Origin: Raphanus sativus
Lineage: Eukaryota > Streptophyta > Magnoliopsida > Brassicales > Brassicaceae
Assembly (NCBI RefSeq): GCF_000801105.2
Contig: NC_079512.1
Location: forward strand, 33,125,848-33,189,847
DNA: 64,000 nt
Reading direction: 5' to 3'
Made by a program: the position numbers and the translations under genes. The notes beneath the pieces are model-generated. The model was not told the DNA's origin and searched no databases. It saw only the letters and a program-made list of their open reading frames with translations. Below, piece by piece: positions 27,837-41,584 of the stretch. The stretch's first letter is position 1. Each line of letters starts with the position of its first letter.

Positions 27837-29813
27837 ATGTCGAGGCGCGGAAGCTGTTCGACGATATGTCTGAGTGAGAAATTTCCAAGGCAAAACAATG
27901 GTTTCAGGTTCCGGATTGTAAGATTCTCTCAACAGGCTGATACTAATTCTAGAAGCAACAGCTTTTTCGAGCGTTCTATCTCTCTGGTCCTCTTACTTTG
28001 GTGTTTCCTCTTCCTTGTGTATTGCAAGCTTGGCTATAGCCATAATCATGGTGGTAAAAACAATTTCCTTTAATTCCTTAAAATGTGTTTTGCTAGTTTC
28101 CCCCAAAATGTAGAAACTTAGGATCTGTTTTCATTTTAATCTCATGTAGAAAACTACACTGCTGATGGATCACTCTCAAAGCTCCTAAACTCCACGAGCT
28201 CCGGAGATTCTGTCTCCCCTCAGGCAACTGGGAAAGAAAACAACTATTGTCTCCTGAGAAAAGGCCAGTTACAAGATGTGTATGAGCATGTCCTTTCGAA
28301 CAACGCTTTGCTCATCTGCAAAATTGTGCTACCACAAGGAAGAGGAAAGCACAAGACCCTTGACCGCGTCAAAGACAAAAGTCTTACCCTAAATGGCTCG
28401 GGCGTGCCATCATCACAGCTTGCGAACAACGTGACCCATTACAGGTTGGAACCAGATGGAAAAGGGTATAACTACGCGTCTGCTATGAAGGGAGCAAAAG
28501 TAGTGGAGCACAACAAGGAAGCGAAAGGAGCTAGCAACGTGCTTGGCAAAGATCACGACAAGTATCTGAGAAACCCGTGTTCTGTCTCAAATAAGTATGT
28601 GGTGATTGAACTCGCGGAGGAGACGCTGGTAGACACGGTTAGGGTTGCAAACTTTGAGCACTACTCTTCCAATCTCAAAGAGTTTAGCTTGTCGGGGAGT
28701 CTGAGTTATCCAACGGAGATGTGGACTCATGCCGGGAGATTCGTGGCTGCAAATGCTAAGCAGGTTCAGACGTTCCGTCTCTCGGAACCTAAATGGCTGA
28801 GGTATCTTAAGCTGAACTTGATTAGTCACTACGGGTCTGAGTTTTACTGTACTTTGAGTGTTGTGGAGGTCTTCGGCATCGATGCTCTTGAGCAGATGGT
28901 TGAAGATCTGTTTGTTGCGTCAGAGACTCTTCCTAGTAAGCCAGCTATGCTGGAGCTGAACCATGAAGAGAAAACCGCTGACGAGAAACAAGACGGGGAA
29001 GTGAAAAGCAACGCCACGGATCAGATTGGCAAAGAAACTGACGGTCAGAAGAAGAAAGTTGTTGTGGTGAAGACGATTAATATCGTGGGAGACAAGAAAT
29101 ATGAAGTTAGGGAGAAGCATAACGTTTTGAAGCTGTTGATGCAGAAAGTGAAACTGATTGAGATGAATCTATCGGTTGTTGAGGATTCTGTGAAGGGAAT
29201 GAACGAGAAGGAAACAGAGGTTAGCTTGGAGATGAAGAGAACTCTTACGCTTGTGGAGAAAAGCAAAGCTGAGATCAAAGAGATCACAGAGTGGAAAGAG
29301 AAGATGGTAAACTCTGTTCACTTCATCTTATTGTAGGCCTTTTATGATTTTAAGTCTTTGATATTATTATTTTGAGCAGGAAAAGGAACTTAGAGACTTG
29401 GAGCTATGGAAAACTCTTGTAGTTTCACGTGTAGAGTCGTTGGCTAGAGGAAACACTGCATTGAGGTCAGTACTCTCTCTTTTATGTGTTCCTAAATAAA
29501 GAAACACAGCTACGGCATGTCTGAAGACGTTTTTCTTAGTTGAACGTGTTTGGTTTTCTTGTTACTTGGAAACAGATTGGATGTAGAGAAGATTGAGAGA
29601 GAGCAAGCAAATCTAGAGAGCAAAGAGCTTGGAGTTCTGTTGATAAGTCTCTTTCTCGTGTTCTTAGCAACGATTCGGTTGCTCTCAAGAAGACTCTGGG
29701 CGTTTATGGGGATGTCTTTTACAGATAAAATGGGATCGCTTTGGCCAGATAGTGGTTGGGTCATGATACTACTTAGCAGCAGCATCATGATCTTTATAAC
29801 TTTGCTTTCTTAG
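27837..29813 (+). CDS. SUN5: mid-SUN domain nuclear envelope/ER protein
   Basis: Four exons: 27837..28053, 28150..29306, 29380..29465 and 29576..29813, joining in phase to 565 residues. An N-terminal membrane segment (ISLVLLLWCFLFLVYCKLGY, about residues 48-67) precedes the SUN domain (about residues 165-300), recognisable by NKYVVIELAEETLVDTVRVAN, FEHYSSNLKEFSLSGS, WLRYLKLNLISHYGSEFYCT and LSVVEVFG. A long coiled coil follows (roughly 390-490), then two closely spaced C-terminal membrane segments (LGVLLISLFLVFLATIRLL and WVMILLSSSIMIFITLLS). This order, SUN domain in the middle, marks the plant mid-SUN class that bridges nuclear envelope and ER. By position it corresponds to At4g23950 (AtSUN5). 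Confidence 0.93.
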
Positions 29814-30265
29814 TTAGTTTAGGTGTTAGGCTTTAGGTTTTCTTTTTAACACTGCCTTGCTACTCAAGTACTGTAGCCCTTAGGATTAGGAACTATTAAG
29901 GAGGTTTCATTGATAATAAATTAGAAAATCATCCCCAAAAAATATCAGTGATCAGATTGGATGTAGCCCTTTTGTTTTCTGATTTACGGTTTAAACCTTC
30001 TTGAATTTCATTGCTGAATCTCCACTGTTTATTTTTGCGGTGAATGGCTGGATCACAGGGGGAGAGACGTTTAACAATGTCTAGAACATTTCCAGTGTAT
30101 AAAAAAAGGATCAAAATAACACTTTACTTACAAAAACAAATAAATTAACAAACAACAAATGATTCAAACTTAATCAGTTTTACAAAACGCTATATCATCA
30201 CCGAATCAGTCTACACTAAAACTAATTAACTTATATTCAAAAGTATATAATACAACTACAGTATA

Positions 30266-30445
30266 TTATAACGCGAACTTTACAAAATAAAGTTCCACAT
30301 GACTGATTTTATACCGCAAAATAACAACCAACACCATCACAACAAGAGGACCAGCCACAAGCCCTATCCCTCGCTACAACATAACTCTGAAGGGGTCAGG
30401 AACATCATGACTAATGGCAACGATGGACTGTTTCATTGCGAGTTC
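30266..30445 (-). pseudogene. relic of a protein-coding exon with a membrane segment
   Basis: On the minus strand a frame reads FELAMKQSIVAISHDVPDP then FRVML, an in-frame TAG, and RGIGLVAGPLVVMVLVVIL then RYKISHVELYFVKFAL and stop. The two halves are in the same frame, so one nonsense change (for instance CAG to TAG) separates an amphipathic helix from a strong membrane segment. No family recognised. Confidence 0.45.
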
Positions 30446-31589
30446 GAACTTTATTGAAGGAAATTATCTTATGTTGTTTCTGAATATTACATGGGTATAG
30501 ACTTTTGCTTTCGGCCTATTTGCAACTTTAGTGCGTAACTCTATATGTGGGTCACACGCCTCTAATAAATTAGTCTGGGTCTGTTTGGGTCTGGAATTTA
30601 TTTCTAAATTATCAAAAAAAAAAAAACATAATTTTGAAGGGAAATAAGTATCAACTAAAAAATTGAATTGAGTTGTGTCATAGTTAAAATGACCCTGGGG
30701 ACGAAACTAATATTATATACTATGGTTTAATTCGGATCTGGACTGTGATTTCAAATATGGAAGATTATGTTTTGTCTCGGACCTGGTATTTAAAAAAAAT
30801 GTGTCTATTAAAAGAAAAATACCAAAAAATCTACTGTAGAAAATTATGTTGGACCATCTTCATTAATTATTTAATATGACTTAATTGATTATTTACATAT
30901 TTTGTAATTATCTATTTAATTATTTCAAATTATAAACTTATTGTACCGAATTCAAAAATATAATAGTATGTATAATTGATAAAAAAGTTTAATGCATACA
31001 ACAAATCATTATATATTAATTATGTTGAATAAGAAACTTAAAACAATAAGATTATAGAATCATACAATATATAATACTAAAATGCAAATCATATTTTGAA
31101 AATGTTTAGTTATATATTTAATTATTTATAAATCAAAAATATACTCACACAGCTGTGTAGATCAAACTCTAAAATAAAAAAATACCTGCACGTTTTAGAA
31201 TCATCATTATAAATCGTGTTGATTTTTAGTTGTTTTCTTGTTAATGAAATTTGAAACCTAATTACTAACCGTTCTTTAGCCTTAAATAAGACCTATACAA
31301 TGGCGTGTTTATAATAGGCTAATAGCCAACAGATCGAGGACGATGAGACTACGAGATTTGCACCTAGGAATCCGACGAACTATAAAGACTACCCAAATAT
31401 CCTACGGGTAGGAGAATCTCACAGGGTAAGTCAAATAAGTCAACGTCATTTGGGGCAAACGTGAGGAACAAAGATCCCACTTATTCCGGAAGTTTTTGTA
31501 TTCTAGTCCGCCCAATAATCAATTTAATTATTAGTTTACGAAATATAATAATAATAACAGCAACGACCAATAACATTTCAATGTATATG

Positions 31590-32240
31590 TTTATTTATTT
31601 TGGGATTCGTATTTTATCCGTTAAATTTGATTTGATTCGTTATTCGTTGCTATTCGATCTGAAAATTCAGGATATCCATAAGCTTTCGAAGCAAAACAAA
31701 TACTAAAATTCAATATCCGTTAAGATCGAATCAAATCACAAATATTAAAATTTTGGGAAGCGAATATCCGATCCGATCAGCAATATATAAAAAATGTATT
31801 TTATTATTATATTTAAAGTTTTAAATGTATAAAACTATATAATTATTGTTCTAACATATGACTTGACAGATTATATTCACATTATTACTTATATAAAAAT
31901 ATTACATAAAAGGAAGAGAAAACAATTATGACAATTATAATTTTTTTCTTAAGTTTTGTATTATTATAATTGTTAACTAAGTTTAAAAATTTACAAAATA
32001 TGTAAATTCACTATTTCTTTTAGTTTTTATCTTTTATATCATGCAAAAAATATTTTACAAAACAAATTTGTATCGAATATTTAAGATTATTTGTATAAAT
32101 CAAAACAAATGAGATATCCGTAAGTATCCACAAATATTTATTTATTTTCCGGATATCCACTTTTCCGAATATCCATATTTTTCCGAAGCAAAGCAAATCA
32201 GAAAATTAGATATACGTAACATTCGAAGTAAATCACAAAT
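31590..32240. repeat. old repeat bounded by GGATATCC/ATATCCG-rich ends
   Basis: Both ends carry related strings: gatatccataagctttcgaagcaaaacaaat near 31670-31700 and gatatccacttttccgaatatcc then ttttccgaagcaaagcaaat near 32150-32200, with AT-rich DNA between. It looks like a decayed transposon of a type I cannot name. Confidence 0.35.
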
Positions 32241-32515
32241 ACCTTCAAAAACTCAGATATATGATCTGTGCCCAAACCTAATTTATCATGCTGTTTTAAT
32301 CAATTTACAATAAAGTGGTCCCTCCCATTCCATACAATACATTTTTATAAGATGTTGGTAATTTAACTTGGCTTTAAAAATATTTAGTTTATCTTTTAAT
32401 ATGTTTTAATAACTATATATAGTATTGGGGAATATAACAAAAAGTTATATGTACTCCAAAATGGTTAGATCAATGATATAATTACATGCAGCATATTTTT
32501 TTTGCATATCATTCC

Positions 32516-32561
32516 CATCTGATCATAGTTTTCTTTTTGGGTGTAACATCTGATCATAGTT
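32516..32561 (-). mobile_element. micro-retroposon with 15-bp target duplication
   Basis: The 15-mer catctgatcatagtt occurs at 32516-32530 and 32547-32561 around a 16-base insert, ttctttttgggtgtaa. On the minus strand the insert is TTACACCCAAAAAGAA. Confidence 0.65.
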
Positions 32562-34994
32562 GTTATGCAAGTGATCTCAAATTGCGATTATTGTACCATA
32601 GTTTATATAATACCAAATCAAATGTGTAGATATATATTAGGCCACGAAACATTCAAATAGTTGGTCTCCACATGGCTGCGCAAACTCTATCTTTGTCCAG
32701 CCAATCATTTGCTAGTTCCTTTATTCCTTTCATTTTGATTTGATTTTATTCATTGTATTTATGTGTTAATTATGTTTTAAAATCCTTATCCACAATTATT
32801 TTTCCATGTACAGTTAGCGTGTGCAGGAAAAAAATGTCGTTAACGTATAAATTATTGCATATTTCGGAGCATTTCATTTTACTATAAATCCAGCTACCGG
32901 TAGAGTGTTGTTGTTCACACGTACAAAATCTTACTAAATTATTATTGTATACGCATCTTAGAATCCTCGTTAATTAATTACGAAAAAAAATTGATTCAAA
33001 ATAGTTCATATGGCAAATATAGAATGTAGAACTTGAATTCATGACTATATATATATGAATAAAATTATAAAAACACTAATTTGTCAAAAAAAAAACTATT
33101 TGATTCAAAATAAACATTTGACGGTAAGATTACTTGTTCAACTACAATATCATTATCAGATTTGAGGAAAATTTTAATCATTTAATGATGCCAAATGTGA
33201 CCCTTGAGTCCCTGACTCTTAAGATGGGGCTAAGGGACACTTCGATTGAATTAAAACACACACATACACACATGAGCATGTACATGACATACTAGTATAA
33301 AGTACAGTCCATTATGTAAAATTACAGGTGTCAAGCAATAAAGCTACTTATACAAAATTCTATTTCCAACCATTGTGGTACAATAATCACTAGTGTGAAG
33401 ACGATCATACACACAAATCCTTACTTTGATTGGCAATAATTTTCCTTTTTGTACCATTTTATGATCTATATAGAATTTTAATTTGATTTGGGACTATATT
33501 TAAAGGCCAAATCAATTATAGATAGTAAAACCCTAATTATTCTTCCTACTATCGTCCTCTTTCGTTTTTATATGTATATACTGTAAGTACGAAGCCTACT
33601 ATCATTCATTTCGCGTAGTAATATAGGTAATATACTTTACATTACACATTCACACAAATTGACACAATCAATCTTTTATAATTATTTTTGGTTCAGAGAT
33701 AAATATTCTGATCTAGTCCTAATTTTTTTCCGCTTTTTTCTAGTTCTTCCAATACATGGAGAATTGCTTCGATCATTTAAAACCGTTTCATGTTTATAAA
33801 AATAATATCAAGCGCAGAGCAATATCTTTTGTTAGGGATGGATCTTGAACGAAAAACATGAAGCACGCAATAAGAGATAGACACCTAAACAATTAACAGA
33901 GAAACTTCCAACTCGCGCGCTACTTCTTTCCGAGCTCCGGAAGATCGAGAAAACCTCTTGAATGCCTCTCCCTCATACCATAGCAAACGTTTTCCAGAGA
34001 ACAATCCAACGCAAATCAACATTTACAAAATTCAAATTTTCATCCGAACACGTATTGCTGTGCACTTACTTTCGGTAAAAAAAAATTGTTCACAAAGGCA
34101 ATTATCTTGTTTAATGTTTTTTTACTAATCATTGAGTAATGAGTGAAAAGTTGTTAACAATATATAAGCCTAGAAAGAAATTATGAATCTGTGGATAATA
34201 ATCGTAATCGCTAATCCTCCGCATGCAAAGGAAATGGTTCACTAATCAAGCATCTTGAGCACATCACATACGGTAGCATAAATTCAAACAATACTGCATG
34301 CTACTTTACTATATTTAAGAATACAATTTCTTTTAAATCCCTGCTCCGTTGTTCCCTGATTCTCATAAAAACATTCTCAAATTTAAGATGAAATTGAGCA
34401 TATTCCATGCTTCGAGTTCGAGCTCTCTGTGAGCAAACACGTACGAGTCGTTTTCTGCAACGTGTTTTTTTATATATAGAGATGTAAGCAGGGAATATGC
34501 CATCAGAGATGTAGGGAATTTTTCCTTTCTTTCTTCGAAGATTCATTGACTTGTTTCTCAAGAAAATTAACTTCTTGCAGATGAATCACCAAGTAATGTT
34601 GATGATTTTGAAGACAATAAAAAAATACACGACAATGATATGTACTTCTCACTTTCCCCACGATTAGCAATAAGTTTAAAAATAAAGACGACGTTTCTTA
34701 AAATCTACACAAAAGATATGACCAATGAAAATTGTCAAGTGGCATGCCTCATACTAACAGTGACTCTTTTTTGTTCAACATACTATCAGTAACCTTATCG
34801 ATTGACCATAGGGTTAAAAACCGAAAGTAGATATGACGAATTGTGGAATTCACCTTATAATCTATAGTACTAACAAATTTGACCTAAAACTCAGTGAATG
34901 AATTAAGCTCATTTGAGACCAAATTTGTGGGAATAATATGAAATGGAAATGATTTTATATCGACTTGGAAATGATTTCTAAATTCTTATATTTG

Positions 34995-35028
34995 CTTACT
35001 AGTTTTTTTTTTTTTGAACTTACTAGTT
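34995..35028 (-). mobile_element. micro-retroposon with 10-bp target duplication
   Basis: The 10-mer cttactagtt flanks 11 T's plus gaa (insert 35005-35018). The shortest duplication of the clear cases, but perfect. Confidence 0.5.
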
Positions 35029-35632
35029 ATGAGATGGGTTTTAATCATCTCTAAGAATATACTGGGACAAGATACCAAGTTATTATTAAAAATATAGAAT
35101 AATATAGCCTAAATACGAAAATAAAATCCGGAGATGGTGGTAGTGGGTTTGAAGGCATCTTGCTTATTTATATCCTTAAAGGGAGCAGAAGTTGTCAAAG
35201 TACGTCATAAGTGACGTTTTCTGCCATATTTAGTTCTATTTAAATCATAATAAAAACAAAACTAAAAAAATAATGTAATTAACTTATTGGTTAATTAAAA
35301 TATGGACTGCGGAGTATAGACTTTTCATCTTTCTGATTTGGCACTTATTTTATATGGTTTGGCATTATTCACAACCAAATGGATGAAGGACTACAATATT
35401 CGTTTTTGTCGGAAAAAGATAAAAATTATTGATCATATAAAGATTTACTTATGTTATACGAAAGTCCATGCAATACAATACTAGATATTGTGTAAATGTT
35501 TCGGAAATAAAACTACCTACAAAAAATTGTATTTTTTTTAATTATCAGGATTTTAAAATGTTTTAAAATGTATAAAATTTAGTGTTTCATGGACTTCAAC
35601 CTAACTTTCTGTTTATGATGGTTTAAAATGTA

Positions 35633-35881
35633 CTCCATCTGTTTTTTTTAAAGTTCCATGTTCTAGGAAAAAAATTTGTTTTAAAAATATACATTTTTTA
35701 CTTTTTCAATGTATTATTTAATGAAAATCTGTTAACTTCAAGAAAATTAATTGTGTTTATTGGATTTTTATTGGTTAAAGATTATGAAAAATTGTTATTC
35801 ACAGAAATCAATGTATTTTTAATGTGATTTCTTAATATATGTGAAAAGTCTAGAATATGTATTTAAAAAAAACAGAGGGAG
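35633..35881. mobile_element. Stowaway-type MITE, diverged
   Basis: The element begins CTCCATCTGTTTTTTT and ends AAAAAAAACAGAGGGAG, imperfect terminal inverted repeats, flanked by TA (35631-35632 and 35882-35883). It is 249 bp, AT-rich and non-coding. It is related in its ends to the MITE in the NDPK gene but older. Confidence 0.8.
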
Positions 35882-37437
35882 TAAAGTTTAAATACCACTG
35901 AACCAACAACAAACTTAATTATAAAAATAAAATGATTTTTTAGGATCTTAATAGTTTTTATCTTGGTGAAACCAAAAAAATTAATAGTAAAATAAATTCC
36001 GTTGATTTTAATTGGTAAATAATGGAGTGGGAGAAAAGTTTTAAAAGGTAAAAGAGTTGTATTAAAAATACGCAGCATCTGACGCGTGTACTAGTGGCGG
36101 GTAATTATTAACAAACCGAGAAAAAAAAAGAAGAAAAATCAGAGATCCAAGCACTTCCCACATGCTTATGTTGTTGGTCCCGCCTTAGGGGCACACAAGG
36201 TAATTTATCCTATGTACGAGGTCAATGTTTTTCCAACTCTAGCCGGTCTTGTTGGCTGGCCTCGGAGCAGACGGCGAATGTGACGGAATGTTAATGATAA
36301 CGGCTGTTGAAGCTCTCTTGATCGACTTTCATTACCGTAACGGCACGGACCTTTACGTATCCGTACCAGGCTTTTAAAAGGCAAGACATTTATGACTTAT
36401 CCAGTAATTAATATTCTTCATCCACGAACACAAGTTGTTTAATACGTTCAGAAAAGTAAAAAAAGGTAGTATAATTATAATATACACTAGCTTATAAAGT
36501 CTGCTTTAATTACTTACTAAAAGACTCAATTAAGTACAATTTCTTTTCGGAGTGTGTTTATCAAGATTTTGAAAAAAATACTATCGATCTTGGTTGAAAA
36601 ATCAAATTATTTAATTTAAAACAAAATTATTTTGAAAAAGATAAGATTTTTTTTAATATGTCGTTGACATTTACCTTTTCATTAAAAACACTAAAGTGAG
36701 GAGAAAAACTGAAAGATTGACACCAGACCTTTTAAAAAAAAAAAATTTTTACCAAAGGCCTTTGACACCAGATTTTTACAATATTTGATCGTTATTTTAT
36801 CTATCTGGTAAAAAGAGTAAAAATACAACTATAAGGTTGATAATTTAGATTTTAATACCCTTGTGTGACTAACTAAAAAAGTTCGTAAAAAATGCAATGT
36901 ACTATACTACCTTATATACAAAGTTACAGCTGGATGATAAACTAATTTATATGTGCTTTCTCTAGAAAAAAGGTATTTTAAAAAACACATTAAAATAAGT
37001 AAAAAAACATTAGTTTTATGGGTAAGAGAAAGAGAGTGAAACGGAGATAAAAGCAGGAAGGAAGGGTGTGAGGGGGCGTAACAGAAAACGCGTTTCCTAA
37101 ACGGGGTTTTTGAGCGACTGAAAGATTCTCCTTGTTTACTTCCTTTTATTTTTGTAACGGCCTCGTTTTCGCGAACAGTTACAGAGCAGCAGGGTTTGGT
37201 GATTTTCGTTGCGTTACTATTTTAGCTAGAGAGCAAGCAAGGAATCCAAAAGCTAGCTCGTGGCTTTTTCTCGACAATTAATAAATTCCCATTTAAAAGC
37301 CCAACACACCAGCAGTCTCCTCTTTAGAATGACTTCAAAGCCTCTTCGTTGATCGGTGAGAGAAGAAGAGGAGTGTTTAACAAAAGCTATTCAAAGCGCC
37401 TTTTGACTTTGCAGCGGAAAAAAAGAAGCTAGAGCTG

Positions 37438-40400
37438 ATGACGATAGGTATGTTGATGGTATAGGCCGTGTTATAAGTTTTGTAAGTGGAAGTTGAGACA
37501 TTAATATATTGGTGGGGGTGTAAAAAACAGGAGACGATATGTATGAAGAGCTGTGGAAGCTAAGCGCGGGACCTCTCGTTGATGTTCCTCAAGCTGAGGA
37601 AAGAGTTTATTACTTCCCTCAAGGTCACATGGAACAAGTAAAGCATATATATACTCCATCTTTCTATTTTTGTTATAGATATGGATTTTTATTTCTATTT
37701 TTGGTGGATGTTTATTTTTATTTTTCTTTTTGTTTGATTGTTCAGCTGGAAGCGTCAACGCAACAAGACTTGAATACTATGAAGCCTCTTTTCGATCTTC
37801 CTCCTAAGATCCTTTGCAGAGTTATGAACGTTCGTCTCCAGGTTTGTATTCTTTTTATTTTATTTTAAAGACCATATTTAGCTAGAATTGTTCGATTTAA
37901 CCTAGAGGGAACTAACCTGGTGATGACTGATTGATGAATAGACATCATTGATATTGATTGAACCTTACAAAGCTAGAAAAGTTCAGGATCTTGTTTTGAC
38001 TATATGATTTTTTTTTTATTTTTTTTCTTATTTTATCATTTGTGTTGGTGTTGTTAGGCTGAGAAAGATACGGATGAGGTATATGCCCAGATTATGTTGA
38101 TGCCTGAAGAAACAGTGAGTGACCATTTCTTTTTTTTGTTGATTTCTTTCAACTTCTCTCAAATCCAATGAGTGCTAGTCTCTAAACGTTTTGTCATAAA
38201 CTATACACCAGCTTGATGAACCTACGAGTCCTGATCCTTCTCTCCCTGAGTCTCAAAGGCCAAAGTTTCACTCGTTCACCAAGGTTTTAACTGCATCTGA
38301 TACAAGCACCCATGGTGGCTTCTCTGTTCTAAGGAAGCACGCCACCGAATGCCTCCCTCCCCTGGTAACTAGCTAGGACCACCATTTGTGCATTAGTTTA
38401 CTACCAAAATGGCTTCACATTGGACTTACAATATGAAAATTTCATTTTGCTGTTGACATCCTTTAGGATATGACTCAGCAAACCCCAACCCAGGAGTTAG
38501 TAGCTGAAGATGTGCACGGTTATAAGTGGAAGTTCAAGCATATTTTTAGAGGTGATGAATCCATTGAGGCTCATGCCACAGTCTAGGTGTTGTAATTACT
38601 GATCTTGTTTTTTTTAACCTAAACAGGACAACCACGGAGGCATCTTTTGACTACAGGGTGGAGCAACTTTGTCACCTCAAAGAAATTGGTTGCTGGAGAC
38701 ACCTTTGTCTTCCTCAGGTATATATATATACTTACACACTGCTCTGTTTCTTTTTGCTTTTCCAAGTGTTAATTTTGTATTTGAATTTTCCTAAACTATC
38801 CAGAGGTGAGAACGGAGAGTTGCGTGTTGGAGTTAGACGTGCTAATCGTCAACAGAGCAGTATGCCTTCATCAGTCATATCAAGTCACAGCATGCATCTC
38901 GGAGTTCTTGCTACTGCATGCCACGCTACTCAAACCAGAAGCATGTTCACCGTTTACTACAAACCAAGGTATAAAGTCACTAACATATTGGGAGGAGGAG
39001 TTTCTTCCACACTTTCTGCTTATTGATTCAGTCTCGGTTTGTGAAAAAAAAAAAACAGGACAAGCCAATTCATCATTAGCTTGAACAAATATCTAGAAGC
39101 AATGAACAATAAGTTCTCGGTAGGGATGAGGTTTAAGATGAGGTTTGAGGGAGATGATTCCCCTGAAAGAAGATTTTCTGGCACCGTTGTTGGTGTTCAA
39201 GACTGCTCCCCTCACTGGAAAGACTCAAAATGGCGATCCTTGCAAGTAAAAATAAAAACCACTTCCCTTCTTTTATTAGAATGTTAAACTGAAAATGTTA
39301 AAAAAAAAAAAAAAACTCAAATCAGTCTGGTACATGATTGTGTAAAGGTTAATTGGGATGAGCCTGCATCGTTTACAAGACCGGTTAAGGTTTCACCATG
39401 GGAGATGGAGCCATTTGTGACTTCAGAAAACGTTCCCCAATCAGTTAACAAAAGACCTCGTCACGTTAATGAAGTATCTGCACTTCTTGGTAAAGGCACA
39501 CAATCTAATGTTTATAGCTTTCAACCTTTCCTAAGCTGCATATATCTCACTTTTAATGTGTGTTTTAGATGTAGGCGTAACAACTTCAAACCTTTGGAGC
39601 TCTGCATTAACACAATCATGCATCACCTCACAAAGGAATCCTCCTCAGTATTCTGATTGGCCAGTTAGCCCTTACTCAACACTCAACGGCCAAATGGTTT
39701 TCCAAGTGGACCAGAAGAAACATGAGACCACTGGCTGTAGATTATTTGGGATTGATCTGATGAGTCCCTCTCTGCCTGCTTCCGAGGAGAAAACTGCACT
39801 CATGCGACCAATAAACGTAAACAAACCGGACCTGGACAGCAACACAGACCCAAAGTCTGAGATTTCGAAACTATCAGAGGAGAAAAAGCAGGAGCCTGCG
39901 CAGGCATCACCGAAAGAGGTTCAAAGCAAGCAGATCAGTTCGTCAAGAAGCCGTACCAAGGTATGTATGTAACGAAACACTTGTTATGCACCATAGACGA
40001 ATACATAATCTTGATATATATATATATATATATATATAAATGAAACACAGGTGCAGATGCAAGGCGTACCAGTGGGCAGGGCTGTGGATTTAACGTTGCT
40101 AAATGGGTACGTTGAGCTTATAGACGACCTTGAGAAGCTGTTTGACATAGAAGGAGAACTCAAGAGTCGTAATCAATGGGAAATAGTGTTCACTGACGAT
40201 GAGGGAGATATGATGCTTCTCGGTGATGACCCATGGCCGTAAGTGACACACTCTTATTCAATAGAAAGAAAAAAAAAGAAACTCATTTCTGTTGATGAGG
40301 AAATCAAAATGGCTTTTTTTTTTTGTTGTGGATGCAGTGAGTTCTGTAACATGGTGAAGAGAATATTTATATGGTCAAAAGAAGAAGTGAAGAAAATGAC

Positions 40401-40476
40401 GCCAGGGAACCAACTCCGGATACTGTTAACGGAAGTTGACACGACAGTCTCCAAAACAGAGAACTATTCCAACTAA
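37438..40476 (+). CDS. ARF9: auxin response factor 9
   Basis: Thirteen exons: 37438..37447, 37531..37637, 37746..37841, 38058..38114, 38212..38364, 38467..38551, 38627..38717, 38804..38968, 39059..39245, 39348..39489, 39569..39960, 40051..40238 and 40338..40476, joining in phase to 603 residues. Exon 1 codes only MTIG; an alternative start is the ATG at 37539 (MYEELWKL). Order: dimerisation region, B3 DNA-binding domain ([19 protein letters not shown] to [20 protein letters not shown]), ARF flanking domain ([20 protein letters not shown]), a Ser/Pro/Glu-rich middle region of repressor type, and a C-terminal PB1 domain ([34 protein letters not shown]). It binds auxin-response elements in the nucleus and, by family, represses. 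Intron 12 has a (TA)n tract at 40014-40038. Confidence 0.96.
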
Positions 40477-41584
40477 TTTCTTGACACTCTCTGTGTCTCA
40501 ATTCTTATCAGGTTTGTCTTTGTTCTGTGTCTGTGTTTTATCGCGAGGTAGGCTTAAAACAGAAAAAAAACACGTCTTGTCACAACAAAAGTAAAGGCTT
40601 ACAAAAGGGTGTTCATGGGTTTCTTTCTATTTTTCAAGGTAGGCTTCTCTGTAAGGTTTTATTATTTTTCCTTATTAGAAACTTGTGTGTGTAAGAGATA
40701 CGAGGATGTAACAAACAGAGAAGTAGAAAATAAGATTGTGAATAACTGGGGATGTTTGGATTATATAAGAGGGATATAATCCCCATGGCTTGTGTAAGCC
40801 TTTGTGTTCCCTTTGTTTCTTTTAGTTCTTTTTTGTCTTTGTTATTTTTCATGCAAGTATCAATGTAATATTATGTTGTCAGAAACAGAATTTCAAGCAC
40901 GTTTTCTCCTTTATCACCTCAGTTTTTTTTAAGTTTTGTTTTGTTTTTCTTTATTTTTCTCTCTTATTTGAAACTTGTGGTGTAAGATACAAAGGTGTAA
41001 CAAAGGGAAAAGAGAAAATGAAACTGGACATGGAAGCAGCAGTAAATACATAGTACTAACTACTAACAAGTTACATAGCATAGTTTTAACAAGTTACTTA
41101 TTTGAATAAAAAACTATTGCTGAAAAGGTTTCAGGTTATCTCTAAGTATACTATATATATATATATATATTATACACATTTACATACAATTTTTTGCAAG
41201 CATAGTGTTTGTCCATAATCAATATTAATTTTTCTGTGGTGGCCACCGGGGTTAGCGTTAAATCACAAGAATACATGAATTGTTGTTGGTTTCGTGAGAT
41301 TAGTCTTGGAGAAGCATGAGACCCACGGTTATCAAAAAAAAAATTAATTTTCCTAGCTAGAAGTTAAAAAAAGTTAGCATACGCGTCACATGAATTGTGA
41401 AGGCAGCACTGAACTATGACATTTTCTCATCCTTTTCAAGATAGAGAATTTTAACTCGTCTTCTCCATTGAAAATGTCAATATAAGATGCATACTATAGT
41501 ATTTATCCTAGGACGCTCGCCTATTATCAAGTACTATATATATAGTATTTTCTCCAAAGGCATTTGTTTTCACCATAGTTATAG
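40477..41584. other. ARF9 3' flank and CSLG promoter
   Basis: No gene. A (TA)n microsatellite lies at about 41152-41171 and a TATA-like tatatatag at about 41536. Confidence 0.55.

Larger units (their letters stand above)
29814..37437. other. long AT-rich gap with relics only
   Basis: No intact gene in 7.6 kb. Arabidopsis has small F-box/unknown loci here (At4g23960-70), which seem lost. It holds a coding relic (30266-30445), repeats rich in ATATCCG (31590-32240), two micro-inserts, a Stowaway MITE, slightly GC-richer islands at about 33840-34020 and 36150-36390 of unknown nature, and the ARF9 promoter and leader from about 37000. Confidence 0.6.

Noticed and set aside
34301..34561. 86-codon minus-strand frame in the long gap
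   Set aside because: No domain, signal or splice context; composition looks random.
36717..36775. Repeated ttgacaccaga around an A/T-rich spacer
   Set aside because: Only 11 bp match and the spacer is mixed A, T and C; not clear enough to call an insertion.
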